Assembly (NCBI GenBank): GCA_021773115.1
Contig: JAJFKS010000033.1
Coordinates: 124,001 to 188,000, forward strand
Length of the DNA: 64,000 nucleotides
Origin: Woeseiaceae bacterium
GTDB taxonomy: Bacteria > Pseudomonadota > Gammaproteobacteria > Steroidobacterales > Woeseiaceae
Reading direction: 5' to 3'
In this document: positions 45,394 to 54,230 of the stretch, one piece after another
Position numbering within the stretch: position 1 is the stretch's first letter
How the letters are laid out: each line of letters begins with the position of its first letter
The notes under the pieces: model-generated
The model's input: only the letters and a program-made list of their open reading frames with translations
What the model was told of the DNA's origin: nothing
Databases searched by the model: none
Made by a program: the position numbers and the translations under genes

Positions 45394-46737
45394 TCAGGAA
45401 ACCTTCTTCTTTTGTAAGGCAGCGTAGTAAAAACCGTCCAGGTCCGCCGTTCCCGGCAATACCTGGTAGCCACACGCCTTCCTCCGCATTAGATCGTGGA
45501 TGTTGTTATTTGGCAACACATCGTTTTCCGAAGCATCATCATGTGTCCGCAGGAACGCTGCAATCACGTCGTCATTCTCCTTGGCGAGTACCGAGCAAGT
45601 GACATAGAGCAGCGTCCCACCGGGGGCCAATAACCCCCAGAGTGCCGTCAACAGGGCGGCCTGAAGGGCAGCGAGCCGGGCGAGATCGCTTTCCCGCCGC
45701 AGCAATTTGATATCAGGATGGCGACGAATCACGCCGGAAGCCGAGCACGGTGCATCCAGCAGGATGCCGTCGAAGGGCTCTCGATCCCACCATTCCTCTG
45801 GATTCGATGCGTCGGCGGCGATAATGGTTGCATCACCTCCCACTCGCGCGAGGTTCTCGACCACGCGCTGCAGGCGCGCCTCGTCGCTATCGACAGCCAC
45901 CAGGGCGATTCTGCCAGCGCCGATTTCCGTCAGGTGGCTGCTTTTTCCGCCTGGCGCAGCGCAGGCATCGAGTACCCGGTCTGCCTGCTTTTCAGTCGCT
46001 CGCTCGTGCAGCAACCAGCGAGCCGCGATTTGTGCGGCGCCGTCCTGGACCGAGACGTCCCCGTCTGCAAACCCCGGCAACTCCTCCACCGCTTGCGGCT
46101 CTGCAAGCTTGACGGCATCAACGATGCTTCTCATTGGCGTTGCCTCGATGCCCAGCTCGCTCAATCGATCCAGGTACCGGGACACACTGCCTCTCGCGGC
46201 ATTGACGCGCAGCCACATGGGTGCCCGCTCGTTGTTGGCGGCAAGAATCGCCTGCCAGTCTTCTGGCCAGTCATTTCGAATCGCTTCGATCAACCAGGCT
46301 GGATGATTCCATCGAGCTTCATCACCCACGGGCTCGGTTGACGCAAGCTTGTCGCGAGTGAAGCGGCGCAAACAGGCGTTCACAAGACCTGCCAATTTCG
46401 GTCGTCGCAACAGGCGCGCCGCCTCGACCGTTTCCGAGAGCACCGCGTGATCGGGAATTCGCATTTCAACCAGCTGGTACAGACCGATCGCAAGTAAACA
46501 ATTAATGATGCGATCGCGTTTGCGAAGCGGTTTGCTGATCAGTTGCTCGACGTATCCTTGCAGGCGCCAGTGCTGTCGCAGGCTTCCGTAGCACAGCATG
46601 CGCAATAGCGATCGATCCCGGCTGGTAATTCGCGCCTCCATTTCGACGATCGTCAAATCAAGCGAGCGTCCACCATGAACGACGGCGTCGACAATTTCTG
46701 CAGCGACTGCCCGAACTTTCGCGGCGTCATTTTTCAT
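45394..46737 (-). CDS. rsmB: 16S rRNA (cytosine-967 C5) methyltransferase
   Basis: 447 residues from the ATG at 46737, which shares its A with the fmt stop (TGATG). The N-terminal NusB-like RNA-binding domain (about 1-135) is followed by a Rossmann methyltransferase. S-adenosylmethionine binding is shown by DACAAPGGKSSHL, and the catalytic cysteines lie in LDAPCSASG and TCSVLAKEN. It methylates C967 of 16S rRNA. The place after fmt is the usual one. Confidence 0.96.
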   Translation of the reverse strand: MKNDAAKVRAVAAEIVDAVVHGGRSLDLTIVEMEARITSRDRSLLRMLCYGSLRQHWRLQGYVEQLISKPLRKRDRIINCLLAIGLYQLVEMRIPDHAVLSETVEAARLLRRPKLAGLVNACLRRFTRDKLASTEPVGDEARWNHPAWLIEAIRNDWPEDWQAILAANNERAPMWLRVNAARGSVSRYLDRLSELGIEATPMRSIVDAVKLAEPQAVEELPGFADGDVSVQDGAAQIAARWLLHERATEKQADRVLDACAAPGGKSSHLTEIGAGRIALVAVDSDEARLQRVVENLARVGGDATIIAADASNPEEWWDREPFDGILLDAPCSASGVIRRHPDIKLLRRESDLARLAALQAALLTALWGLLAPGGTLLYVTCSVLAKENDDVIAAFLRTHDDASENDVLPNNNIHDLMRRKACGYQVLPGTADLDGFYYAALQKKKVS

Positions 46738-47657
46738 CAACGAATATCGATCTGGGATACGAACTCGTGGGCGTTGGCTCGGCGCTTACCCGGCAGCTGC
46801 AGTGTATCGAGTTGCAGACCGCCGCTGCCGCAAGCAATCAGAATTTTAGCTTTATCGTATTGCACGACGCTGCCTGGGCTCGCATCAATACTGTCAACGA
46901 CTGTCGCGCTCCAGACCTTTACTCGTACGGACTGATTCGTATAAAAGAACGCACCCGGCACCGGATTGTAGGCGCGGATGTGACGCTGCAATGTTTCGGC
47001 GGGAAGTGCCCAATCGATCTCGGCGTCCTGTTTCTGAATTTTGCCCGCGTAGGTTGCTGACGCCTCATCCTGCTCGACAGGCCTGAGCTCACCGCTAATG
47101 ATTCCCTTGAGGTCGGCAATCAGCAATTCACCGCCAATTGTCGCAAGTCGATCGTGCAGTTCGCCCGCAGTTTCGTCGCTCGCAATTCTGATGCTGCGCT
47201 CTGAAAACACGGGTCCAGAGTCCAGTCCTGCGGTCATCTTCATCAAACTGACGCCCGTGCTCGAATCACCGGCGAGGATGGCCGCCTGAATCGGGGCCGC
47301 ACCCCGCCAGCGAGGCAAAACTGACGCGTGTACGTTAAGACAACCGTGGGTTGGAATATCCAGAATATTTTGCGGCAGTATCAATCCGTAAGCGGCAACA
47401 ATCAGGATATCGGGCTGCAGTTCTTCAAGTACTGTCGCCGCGTGATCGTCTCGCAATGTCTGCGGTTGCAATAGCGGGATGCCGCGCTGCTGCGCACATA
47501 TTTTTACCGGGCTGGCGCTGACACGTCGACCACGACCCGCGGGTCGGTCGGGTTGCGTGTAGACCGCAACAGGAATGTGGCCGGCATCAAGCAAAGCAGT
47601 CAGCGCCGCGAGCGCAAACTCCGGCGTACCAGCAAAAACAATGCGGGGGGCGCTCAA
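46737..47657 (-). CDS. fmt: Methionyl-tRNA formyltransferase
   Basis: 306 residues from a TTG at 47657 (SAPRIVFAGTPEFALAAL). It formylates initiator Met-tRNA using 10-formyl-tetrahydrofolate. The catalytic set is in LNVHASVLPRWRGAAPIQAA (Asn, His) and AGLDSGPVF (Asp). A C-terminal OB-fold domain ends the protein. The Shine-Dalgarno is weak. The usual tight coupling with def is broken here by a 287-bp inverted-repeat element that ends 10 bases before the start. Confidence 0.96.
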   Translation of the reverse strand: MSAPRIVFAGTPEFALAALTALLDAGHIPVAVYTQPDRPAGRGRRVSASPVKICAQQRGIPLLQPQTLRDDHAATVLEELQPDILIVAAYGLILPQNILDIPTHGCLNVHASVLPRWRGAAPIQAAILAGDSSTGVSLMKMTAGLDSGPVFSERSIRIASDETAGELHDRLATIGGELLIADLKGIISGELRPVEQDEASATYAGKIQKQDAEIDWALPAETLQRHIRAYNPVPGAFFYTNQSVRVKVWSATVVDSIDASPGSVVQYDKAKILIACGSGGLQLDTLQLPGKRRANAHEFVSQIDIR

Positions 47658-47666
47658 CTGGAAGGC

Positions 47667-47953
47667 CTAGGGAGACTCTGAATAATTCGCGTCGCACACG
47701 ACGGCCGGGTGGCGGGCGAGGCAAGGCAGGAGGAACGTGGTGTACTGTATGTACTCGAGCGACGAGTAACGCGGCCTCGCCCGCCACCCGACCGTCCCTC
47801 GGTAAATACTTAATAGGAATAGGGTTGTTGTCAAATCGTCTGCCGCTTTGTTGCACGCCTTGCCCGTATCCCCGATACGCGCTGCGGCATGCGTCGCGCC
47901 GCAAACGATTTGACAACAACGTGGGCGATGCGAATTAATCAGAGTCTCCCTAG
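47667..47953. mobile_element. 287-bp MITE-like element with terminal inverted repeats between def and fmt
   Basis: Both ends read CTAGGGAGACTCTGA inward. The terminal inverted repeats are 34 bp with 31 matches (47667-47700 against 47953-47920). Directly inside each end lies one long inverted repeat: 47701-47722 pairs with 47774-47795 (21 of 22), and 47824-47843 pairs with 47901-47920 (19 of 20). There is no credible ORF or transposase. The shared CTAG at the outer edges could be a target duplication or part of the repeat. The def stop codon (TAG) lies in this terminal sequence. It is probably a non-autonomous element, or a REP-like structure mobilised in trans. Confidence 0.75.
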
Positions 47954-48465
47954 ATGACGACAGCTGCCTGCTGACGTTTTTCCTTGACCAGTTTTTTGCG
48001 AATTCGTGTGCGCTTGGCTTCAGACAAATAGTCGACAAATAATTTTCCATCGAGATGGTCGATCTCGTGCTGAATGCAAACCGCAAGCAAGCCCGTCGAC
48101 TCCATCTCAATCTCATCGCCGTCACGATTGAGAAAACGAACTTTGATGTGCTCGGCACGCTCCACTTCTTCGAAATAACCGGGCACCGACAGGCAACCTT
48201 CGTCCGTTACCGTAACGCCATCTTTTTCGAGGATCTCCGGATTGATCAACACCCAGGGCTGGTCCTTATCGACAGAGATATCAGCAATCAACAAGCGCTT
48301 GTGGACGTCGACCTGCGTTGCGGCGAGGCCGATGCCGGGCGCCTCATACATGGTCTCGAACATGTCACTAATCAAGATCCGCAATTGATCATCAACCTCG
48401 GCCACCGGGGTCGCTTTGGTGCGTAGACGCGGGTCTGGAAATTCTAAAATCTTGAGTTTTGCCAT
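47950..48465 (-). CDS. def: Peptide deformylase
   Basis: 171 residues from the ATG at 48465 ([15 protein letters not shown]); a frame six codons longer is less likely. All three metal-site motifs are intact: [15 protein letters not shown] and QHEIDHL, the last giving the two His metal ligands and the catalytic Glu. It removes the N-formyl group from nascent proteins. It is the first gene of the def-fmt-rsmB-DUF4390-ntrYX unit. Its TAG stop is the first part of the inverted-repeat element. Confidence 0.97.
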   Translation of the reverse strand: MAKLKILEFPDPRLRTKATPVAEVDDQLRILISDMFETMYEAPGIGLAATQVDVHKRLLIADISVDKDQPWVLINPEILEKDGVTVTDEGCLSVPGYFEEVERAEHIKVRFLNRDGDEIEMESTGLLAVCIQHEIDHLDGKLFVDYLSEAKRTRIRKKLVKEKRQQAAVVI

Positions 48466-48747
48466 AGTTTGAACATAAGCCAATCGGCCCGGTTTTGCTT
48501 AAGCTTCGGGCGTTTAAAACATAATGAATCCGGCGATATTTCGCGTGGATTCCCTAAAAAGCGACCTAAATGTTTGACTTTATTGAATAAGATGTCAGAC
48601 AATGCCGCCTTAAATAGGCCCATCCGGACGCTTTTTGGGGCCGGAAATGTGACGTAATTAGCAGCCTCGGCAGCTCCGGAACGACATAGTATAGCAACGC
48701 CTCGCTAGATGAGGCCCAATCCTATTGGTATGGAGCACGCGCGAATC
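48466..48747. other. Divergent intergenic region between def and the LysM gene
   Basis: 282 bp, AT-richer than its neighbours, must hold the promoters for both directions. Fragments such as TTGACT (about 48573), TATAGC (about 48694) and, on the minus strand, TATGTT occur, but no convincing paired -35/-10 set at 16-18 bp spacing was found. No RNA gene or ORF is evident. Confidence 0.5.
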
Positions 48748-49914
48748 ATGTCTCTTAGCAAGCAAAGCCTCACCACCAGCCTGCGGCTGATCACGGTCAC
48801 CCTGGCTGCAACCCTGATCGGATGCGGTTCCAATCCATCCGGCAGCGGTTACGACCCCGCGACCTCCGTACACACGACATCAACGACCCGCTCGCAAGCC
48901 GACACGAGTTCGGCGCCAGCGCCGGTGTATGAGCCGGTACTGCAGCGCGTCAGCGAACCTGTGCCGCTCGCGGACGGTCATCCGAACGAGTACGTCGTGC
49001 AGGTTGGCGATACCTTGTGGGACATCTCCGCTACCTTCCTCAAAGACCCCTGGTATTGGCCCGAAATCTGGTATGTCAATCCCCAGATCGAGAACCCGCA
49101 CCTTATATACCCGGGTGATGTTCTTGGCCTGGTGACCATCGACGGCCAGACTCGCATCACCAATGTACGCGCCTCGACCTATCGGCTATCGCCGCAGGCA
49201 CGAGTGACACCGTTGAACGAGTCCATCAACAGCATTCCGTTTGAAGCGGTGGCGTCTTTCTTGAGTTCCGGAGTCGTCCTCGAAAAAAACCAGGCGGCTG
49301 CCCTCCCGTACCTCCTGGAAACTCGCGGCGACCACTTGATTGCATCAGCTGGCAACGAGATTTACGTGCGCGGCATCAAAGGCGACCAGCCAAGCACGCG
49401 GTACAACATCGTGCATGTCGGCGACCCGCTTATTGACCCCGATGACAACCGACTGATCGGTTATCACGGCATCCTGATTGGCGAAGGCAGCCTGCGCCGC
49501 ACGGGCGACCCGGCCACCGTGGCACTCACCGACTCGAACCAGGAAGCAGTCACGGGTGATCGCCTGTTGCCAGCCAGGGTTGATGTTCCGCTGAATTTCT
49601 TCCCGCGCACACCGAGCAGTACGATTGAAGGTCGTATCATTTCGGTTGTCGGCGGTGTCACTCAGATCGGCCAGTACCAGGTTGTCGTTATGAATCGTGG
49701 CTCCAATAACGGGCTGGCAGTCGGTGACGTTCTTTCCGTTTTCCAGGCCGGGCGGGTTGTCGAAGACCGCATCGGCGGTGGCGATGTCCGCCTGCCAGAC
49801 GAGCAGGCCGGTACGATCATGGTCTTCAAGACCTATGACCGAATCAGTTACGGACTGGTGATGGAAGCTACCGATGCCATCCATATTCACGACGCGGTTC
49901 GCAACCCGACCTGA
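48748..49914 (+). CDS. LysM-domain lipoprotein
   Basis: 388 residues from the ATG at 48748; GGAG lies about 12 bases upstream, and ATG 48730 is possible. The signal peptide ends in a lipobox IGC. A LysM peptidoglycan-binding module (about residues 80-130) has YVVQVGDTLWDISATFLKD, WYWPEIWYVNPQI and YPGDVL. The remaining 260 residues, with IEGRIISVVGGVTQIGQYQVV and AVGDVLSVFQAG, match the long LysM proteins that precede dprA in many gammaproteobacteria. A strong terminator follows. Confidence 0.9.
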   Translation: MSLSKQSLTTSLRLITVTLAATLIGCGSNPSGSGYDPATSVHTTSTTRSQADTSSAPAPVYEPVLQRVSEPVPLADGHPNEYVVQVGDTLWDISATFLKDPWYWPEIWYVNPQIENPHLIYPGDVLGLVTIDGQTRITNVRASTYRLSPQARVTPLNESINSIPFEAVASFLSSGVVLEKNQAAALPYLLETRGDHLIASAGNEIYVRGIKGDQPSTRYNIVHVGDPLIDPDDNRLIGYHGILIGEGSLRRTGDPATVALTDSNQEAVTGDRLLPARVDVPLNFFPRTPSSTIEGRIISVVGGVTQIGQYQVVVMNRGSNNGLAVGDVLSVFQAGRVVEDRIGGGDVRLPDEQAGTIMVFKTYDRISYGLVMEATDAIHIHDAVRNPT

Positions 49915-49936
49915 TGACGAAGCACATGCTTTGACG

Positions 49937-49966
49937 AAAACGGCGCCGACGGGCGCCGTTTTTTTT
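49937..49966 (+). terminator. Rho-independent terminator after the LysM gene
   Basis: The stem CGGCGCC/GGCGCCG, extended by AAAA/TTTT, has a 4-base loop and continues into a run of T (up to 49966), 22 bases after the LysM stop. It separates that gene from dprA. Confidence 0.9.
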
Positions 49967-50045
49967 GTGAACACCGAAGATTTGAACATCCGCCCGCGCG
50001 CCCGGGGCGCTATCATTGGCACTCTTTTCGCATCGGTCCCATTCA

Positions 50046-51140
50046 ATGAATCAACGCGATTGGCTGTGCCTCGCTCTCGCCTATGTCAGTGTCGCCGAAT
50101 TGCTGGCGCTGCAGGAACGATTCGGTGGCATCGAGTCGATCGTTCACCAATCCGAGAGCCATCTTCGAGCGGCCGGACTTCCCGACGACAAGGCACGCAA
50201 TGTTGCCTCACCGGATGAAGCCAGGCTGAGTGACAGCTTGCGGTGGCTTGAGTCCGACGCACACTCGATCATCGCCTACGGCTCCGATGACTACCCGGAG
50301 TTGCTGAGTCAGATCAATGGCGCGCCCTTGCTGCTTTATGTCAACGGCTTCATCGACGCGCTGCACATGCCCTCTCTCGCGATCGTCGGCAGCCGCAACC
50401 CAACACGCGGCGGCATCCAGAACGCGGTCGACTTTTCACGTCACCTGGCGGCGAGTGGCTACACGATCGTTAGCGGCCTGGCACAGGGTATCGATACGGC
50501 CGCGCATCGCGGCGCGCTCACCGCAGGCGGTCGGACCGTGGCGGTGCTTGGTCACGGCATCGATCGGGTTTATCCCGCGCAAAACCACGCACTGGCTCAC
50601 TTGATCGCCGCGAGCGGCGCATTGGTCACGGAATATCCGCTCGGCGCAGCACCCGACAAGTGGCACTTCCCCGAGCGGAACCGGCTGATCAGCGGCCTCT
50701 GCCTCGGCACCCTGGTCATTGAGGCGGCGCGCCGCAGCGGCTCTCTGATTACTGCACGACTCGCAACCGAGCAGGGCCGCGAGGTTTTTGCCCTGCCCGG
50801 CTCGATTCACAATCCGCTGGCACGTGGCTGCCACGAACTCATTCGTCAGGGCGCGAAGCTGACCGAGTCGGCGCTTGATATCAGCTCCGAGCTCGCACCG
50901 TTGGCCAGCCACTTGACACAGACCCTGGCGGTGTCGAAACCGAGTGCGAAACCACCGATCGACGCTGACAAGGATTATGCAAAACTGCGCGAAATCCTGA
51001 GTTTTGATCCCTGCAGCATTGATGACCTCGAGAATCGATCCGAATTGACGATCGAGCAGCTTTCCTCCATGCTCCTTATCCTGGAGCTTCACGGTGAGGT
51101 TGAAGCCCTTTCCGGCGGACGTTACAGCCTAATTGCTTGA
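50046..51140 (+). CDS. dprA: DNA-processing protein A
   Basis: 364 residues from the ATG at 50046 (MNQRDWLCLALAYVS). The Rossmann-like DprA core has LAIVGSRNPTRGG, SGLAQGIDTAAHRGAL, VLGHGIDRVYP, FPERNRLISG and EAARRSGSLITARLA. A C-terminal winged-helix DML1-like domain covers about 300-364. It loads RecA on incoming single-stranded DNA during transformation. It may also act in recombination where competence is not known. The smg gene follows 21 bases later. Confidence 0.96.
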   Translation: MNQRDWLCLALAYVSVAELLALQERFGGIESIVHQSESHLRAAGLPDDKARNVASPDEARLSDSLRWLESDAHSIIAYGSDDYPELLSQINGAPLLLYVNGFIDALHMPSLAIVGSRNPTRGGIQNAVDFSRHLAASGYTIVSGLAQGIDTAAHRGALTAGGRTVAVLGHGIDRVYPAQNHALAHLIAASGALVTEYPLGAAPDKWHFPERNRLISGLCLGTLVIEAARRSGSLITARLATEQGREVFALPGSIHNPLARGCHELIRQGAKLTESALDISSELAPLASHLTQTLAVSKPSAKPPIDADKDYAKLREILSFDPCSIDDLENRSELTIEQLSSMLLILELHGEVEALSGGRYSLIA

Positions 51141-51161
51141 AGATAAGGAGCCGCTCCAGGC

Positions 51162-51638
51162 ATGAAAGAAAATGTTCTCGACGTGTTGATGTACCTGTTT
51201 GAGTCCTACGTCGACACCGAAGAAATTCCCGAGCCCGATCAGAATGAACTGCGCCTTGAGTTGGCACAGGCCGGCTTCGGCGACAGCGAAATCGAACGCG
51301 CACTCGACTGGCTTGATGGTTTGACTGACCATCAGGAAAACCTGCAATACGGCAGTTTGACGGCGCACGGCACTCGCATCTTTAACGATTTTGAGCATGA
51401 GCGACTCGATTCGTATTGTCGTGGCTACATTACTTACCTGGAACACATTGGCATCCTGTCACCGCCGCAGCGCGAATTGCTGGTTGATCGCCTACTGGCA
51501 CTTGAATCGGCCGATATTGATGTCGAGCAAATCAAGTGGGTTGTGCTGATGGTGTTGTTCAGCCAGCCGGGACAGGAGCTCAATTATGCCCGCATGGAAG
51601 ACCTTGTTTTTGAAGAAAACTCCGGGGCGGTCCACTAG
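51162..51638 (+). CDS. smg: Smg family protein (DUF494)
   Basis: 158 residues. Conserved features are VLDVLMYLFESY near the start, LDWLDGL, the RGYITYLEHIGIL segment and the C-terminal IKWVVLMVLFSQPG. Smg proteins are of unknown function and regularly sit between dprA and topA, as here. An acidic, mainly helical cytoplasmic protein. Confidence 0.93.
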   Translation: MKENVLDVLMYLFESYVDTEEIPEPDQNELRLELAQAGFGDSEIERALDWLDGLTDHQENLQYGSLTAHGTRIFNDFEHERLDSYCRGYITYLEHIGILSPPQRELLVDRLLALESADIDVEQIKWVVLMVLFSQPGQELNYARMEDLVFEENSGAVH

Positions 51639-51656
51639 TCGCAAAAAGCGATTTCC

Positions 51657-51683
51657 TTGACACATCGCTTGTAAGTCTGTAAT
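51657..51683 (+). promoter_or_regulatory. Candidate topA promoter
   Basis: A perfect -35 TTGACA (51657-51662) and a -10-like TGTAAT (51678-51683) are separated by 15 bp; read two bases later as TAATTC the spacing is 17 bp. They lie about 73 bp before the topA ATG. Short spacing is a feature of some supercoiling-sensitive promoters. Confidence 0.45.
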
Positions 51684-51685
51684 TC

Positions 51686-51707
51686 AACCGCGGCACAGTC
51701 CGCGGTT
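51686..51707 (+). promoter_or_regulatory. Hairpin at the start of the topA leader
   Basis: The inverted repeat AACCGCGG/CCGCGGTT with a 6-base loop begins about where the topA transcript would start. The sequence after it is TTCGCATTTG, so it is not a standard terminator. It could stabilise the 5' end of the message, or weakly terminate smg transcription. Confidence 0.45.
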
Positions 51708-51755
51708 TCGCATTTGTGGCACCGCCAAAATTAACAAAGGTTGCTTTACTAGAAT

Positions 51756-54221
51756 ATGTCGAAAAATCTCGTAATCGTCGAATCTCCCGCCAAGGCCAGT
51801 ACCATCAGCAAGTACCTGGGCAAGGACTTCGATGTCCTCGCATCCTACGGTCACGTTCGCGACTTGATTCCAAAAGAAGGCGCAGTCGACACCGACAACC
51901 AGTTTTCGATGAAGTACCAGATCATCGAGCGCAATGAAAAACACGTCAATGCCATTGTCAAAGCCCTGAAGAAGGCTGACGCCCTGTACCTTGCGACTGA
52001 CCCGGATAGAGAGGGTGAGGCGATTTCCTGGCATTTGGTCGAACTCCTTAAAGAAAAGGGTGTGCTCGGAGACAAGGACGTTCACCGCGTCATCTTTCAT
52101 GAGATTACCAAGCAGGCGGTGCGCGATGCTGTCGCCAGCCCACGTGAAATTTCCAGTGACCTCGTCGGCGCGCAACAGGCTCGCCGGGCACTCGACTACC
52201 TCGTTGGTTTCAATTTGTCACCGCTGCTTTGGAAGAAAGTACAGCGCGGATTGTCGGCAGGTCGCGTACAGAGTCCGGCGCTACGCATGATCGTCGAGCG
52301 TGAGCTTGAGATTGAAGCGTTCAAGGCGCGCGAATACTGGACGATCGAAGCAGACATCAGCAAGAACGAGCAGCCTTTCCAGTCGCGACTGGTGCAATAC
52401 AAGGGCGAGAAAGTCGAGCAATTCAGTTTCGAAAACGAGACGTCCGCGCGCGAGGTCGAGAAAACCCTGCTAGATGCGGCTGACGGCAAACTGAATGTCC
52501 TGACTGTCAGCAAGCGCCAGCGGCGTCGCAACCCGGCCGCGCCGTTCACGACCTCGACGTTGCAACAGGAGGCGTCGCGCAAGCTTGGTTTTAATACCCA
52601 GCGCACGATGCGGGTTGCCCAGAAACTGTATGAAGGTATTGCATTGCCCGGCGAAGACCAGGTGGGATTGATTACCTATATGCGTACCGACTCGGTAACG
52701 CTTGCTGCAGTCGCGCTCGACGAAATTCGCGAAGTCATTACCGAACGCTACGGCGCCAGGAATGTACCTGACGAAGTGCGCCTGTTCAAAAACAAGTCGA
52801 AGAATGCCCAGGAAGCGCACGAGGCCGTTCGTCCAACATCGGTTGCCCGCGCGCCGGAAGACCTGAAGTCGGTTCTCGATGATGACCAGTTCAAGCTGTA
52901 TTCGCTGATCTGGAAGCGCACCATGGCCTGCCAGATGGTACCGGCCGTTTTTGATACGGTCGCAATTGAAATGGCAGCGGGCGATCCGGATGCCGGCCAC
53001 CGAATGCGCGCCAATGGCTCCATCCTCGTTGAAGCAGGTTTCATGGCGGTCTACCAGGAAGGCAAAGACGACTCGAAAGACGACGATGGTGACCGGCTGC
53101 TTCCCGAGATCGAAGAAGGCGACGTCATCAATCTCGATCTGTTGCGACCGGAACAACACTTTACAGAGCCGCCGCCTCGCTTTACCGAAGCCAGCATTGT
53201 CAAGACGCTGGAAGAATACGGCATCGGCCGGCCATCAACCTACGCCAGCATCATCGCGACACTAAAAAACCGTGAATACGTAGAGGTGGACGCAAAGCGT
53301 TTTATCCCGACGGATATCGGCCGTATCGTCATTGGCTTTCTGACCGAGCATTTTACGCAGTACGTCGACTACGACTTCACCGCGCGACTCGAAGACGATC
53401 TTGATCTGGTATCGCTTGGCGAGAAAGACTGGGTTCCGCTACTCGAAAAATTCTGGGTGCCGTTCCACGAGCTTTGTGAAGATAAGGAAGTGTCGGTCAG
53501 TCGCGAACAGGTCGCGCAAGCGCGTGATCTCGGCACCGATCCGAAGAGCGGCAAGCCGGTTACCGTCAGAATGGGTCGTTACGGGCCATTCGTGCAGATC
53601 GGCACCAAAGACGATGAGGAAAAGCCAAAGTTTGCCGGCTTGCGTCCTGGTCAGAAGATGAATGACATCGATCTCGCGACGGCGATGGAGCTGTTCAAGT
53701 TGCCACGGAAACTAGGTGAGACCGAGGATGGACTTGCGATATCAGCCAGCGTTGGTCGATTCGGGCCGTATATTCGCTACGGCGATAAGTACGTTTCGAT
53801 GAAGGAAGACGACCCCTACACTGTCGAACTGCCGCGTGCACTCGAACTGATTGAAGCCAAGAAGATCGAGGACGCGAACCGACTTATCCTCGATTTCGAA
53901 GAACAGGGCATCCAGGTTCTAAACGGTCGTTACGGTCCGTACATCACCGACAAAACCAAGAACGCACGCGTGCCGAAAGACCGCGAGCCGAAGACACTGA
54001 CGCTCGAAGAGTGTGTCGAGCTGTTGGCTGCCGCCCCCGTGCGAGGTCGACGCGGCAAGAAAAAGGCTGCGAAGAAGACAGCCGGGAAAGCGAGCAAGAA
54101 GCCGGCGAAGAAAAAGGCTGCGAAAAAGAAAAAGGCAGCAAAGAAAAAAACTGCCAGGAAGAAAGCCGCCAAGAAAAAGACCACCAAAAAGGCCCCATCC
54201 GGGGACAAGAAGCCAGGCTAG
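51756..54221 (+). CDS. topA: DNA topoisomerase I
   Basis: 821 residues. The TOPRIM domain has VIVESPAKA and DPDREGEA. The catalytic tyrosine is Tyr308 in LITYMRTDS, and SAGRVQSPALR and EAHEAVRPT follow. C-terminal repeats of the Toprim_Crpt type (RFGPYIRYGDKYVS, RYGPYI) replace the tetracysteine zinc fingers of E. coli TopA. The last 50 residues are almost only Lys, Ala and Thr (GKKKAAKKTAGKASKKPAK and similar). It relaxes negative supercoils. No clear Shine-Dalgarno precedes the ATG. Confidence 0.96.
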   Translation: MSKNLVIVESPAKASTISKYLGKDFDVLASYGHVRDLIPKEGAVDTDNQFSMKYQIIERNEKHVNAIVKALKKADALYLATDPDREGEAISWHLVELLKEKGVLGDKDVHRVIFHEITKQAVRDAVASPREISSDLVGAQQARRALDYLVGFNLSPLLWKKVQRGLSAGRVQSPALRMIVERELEIEAFKAREYWTIEADISKNEQPFQSRLVQYKGEKVEQFSFENETSAREVEKTLLDAADGKLNVLTVSKRQRRRNPAAPFTTSTLQQEASRKLGFNTQRTMRVAQKLYEGIALPGEDQVGLITYMRTDSVTLAAVALDEIREVITERYGARNVPDEVRLFKNKSKNAQEAHEAVRPTSVARAPEDLKSVLDDDQFKLYSLIWKRTMACQMVPAVFDTVAIEMAAGDPDAGHRMRANGSILVEAGFMAVYQEGKDDSKDDDGDRLLPEIEEGDVINLDLLRPEQHFTEPPPRFTEASIVKTLEEYGIGRPSTYASIIATLKNREYVEVDAKRFIPTDIGRIVIGFLTEHFTQYVDYDFTARLEDDLDLVSLGEKDWVPLLEKFWVPFHELCEDKEVSVSREQVAQARDLGTDPKSGKPVTVRMGRYGPFVQIGTKDDEEKPKFAGLRPGQKMNDIDLATAMELFKLPRKLGETEDGLAISASVGRFGPYIRYGDKYVSMKEDDPYTVELPRALELIEAKKIEDANRLILDFEEQGIQVLNGRYGPYITDKTKNARVPKDREPKTLTLEECVELLAAAPVRGRRGKKKAAKKTAGKASKKPAKKKAAKKKKAAKKKTARKKAAKKKTTKKAPSGDKKPG

Positions 54222-54230
54222 GCCCGCATT

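Noticed and set aside
47587..47919. Minus-strand frame of 110 codons crossing the inverted-repeat element
   Set aside because: It runs across the fmt start and the hairpins, has arginine-rich shadow composition, and has no ribosome binding site.
53930..54208. Phe-rich or Lys-rich alternative frames at the end of topA
   Set aside because: They result from the AAG/AAA/GCC-rich tail of topA read in other frames.
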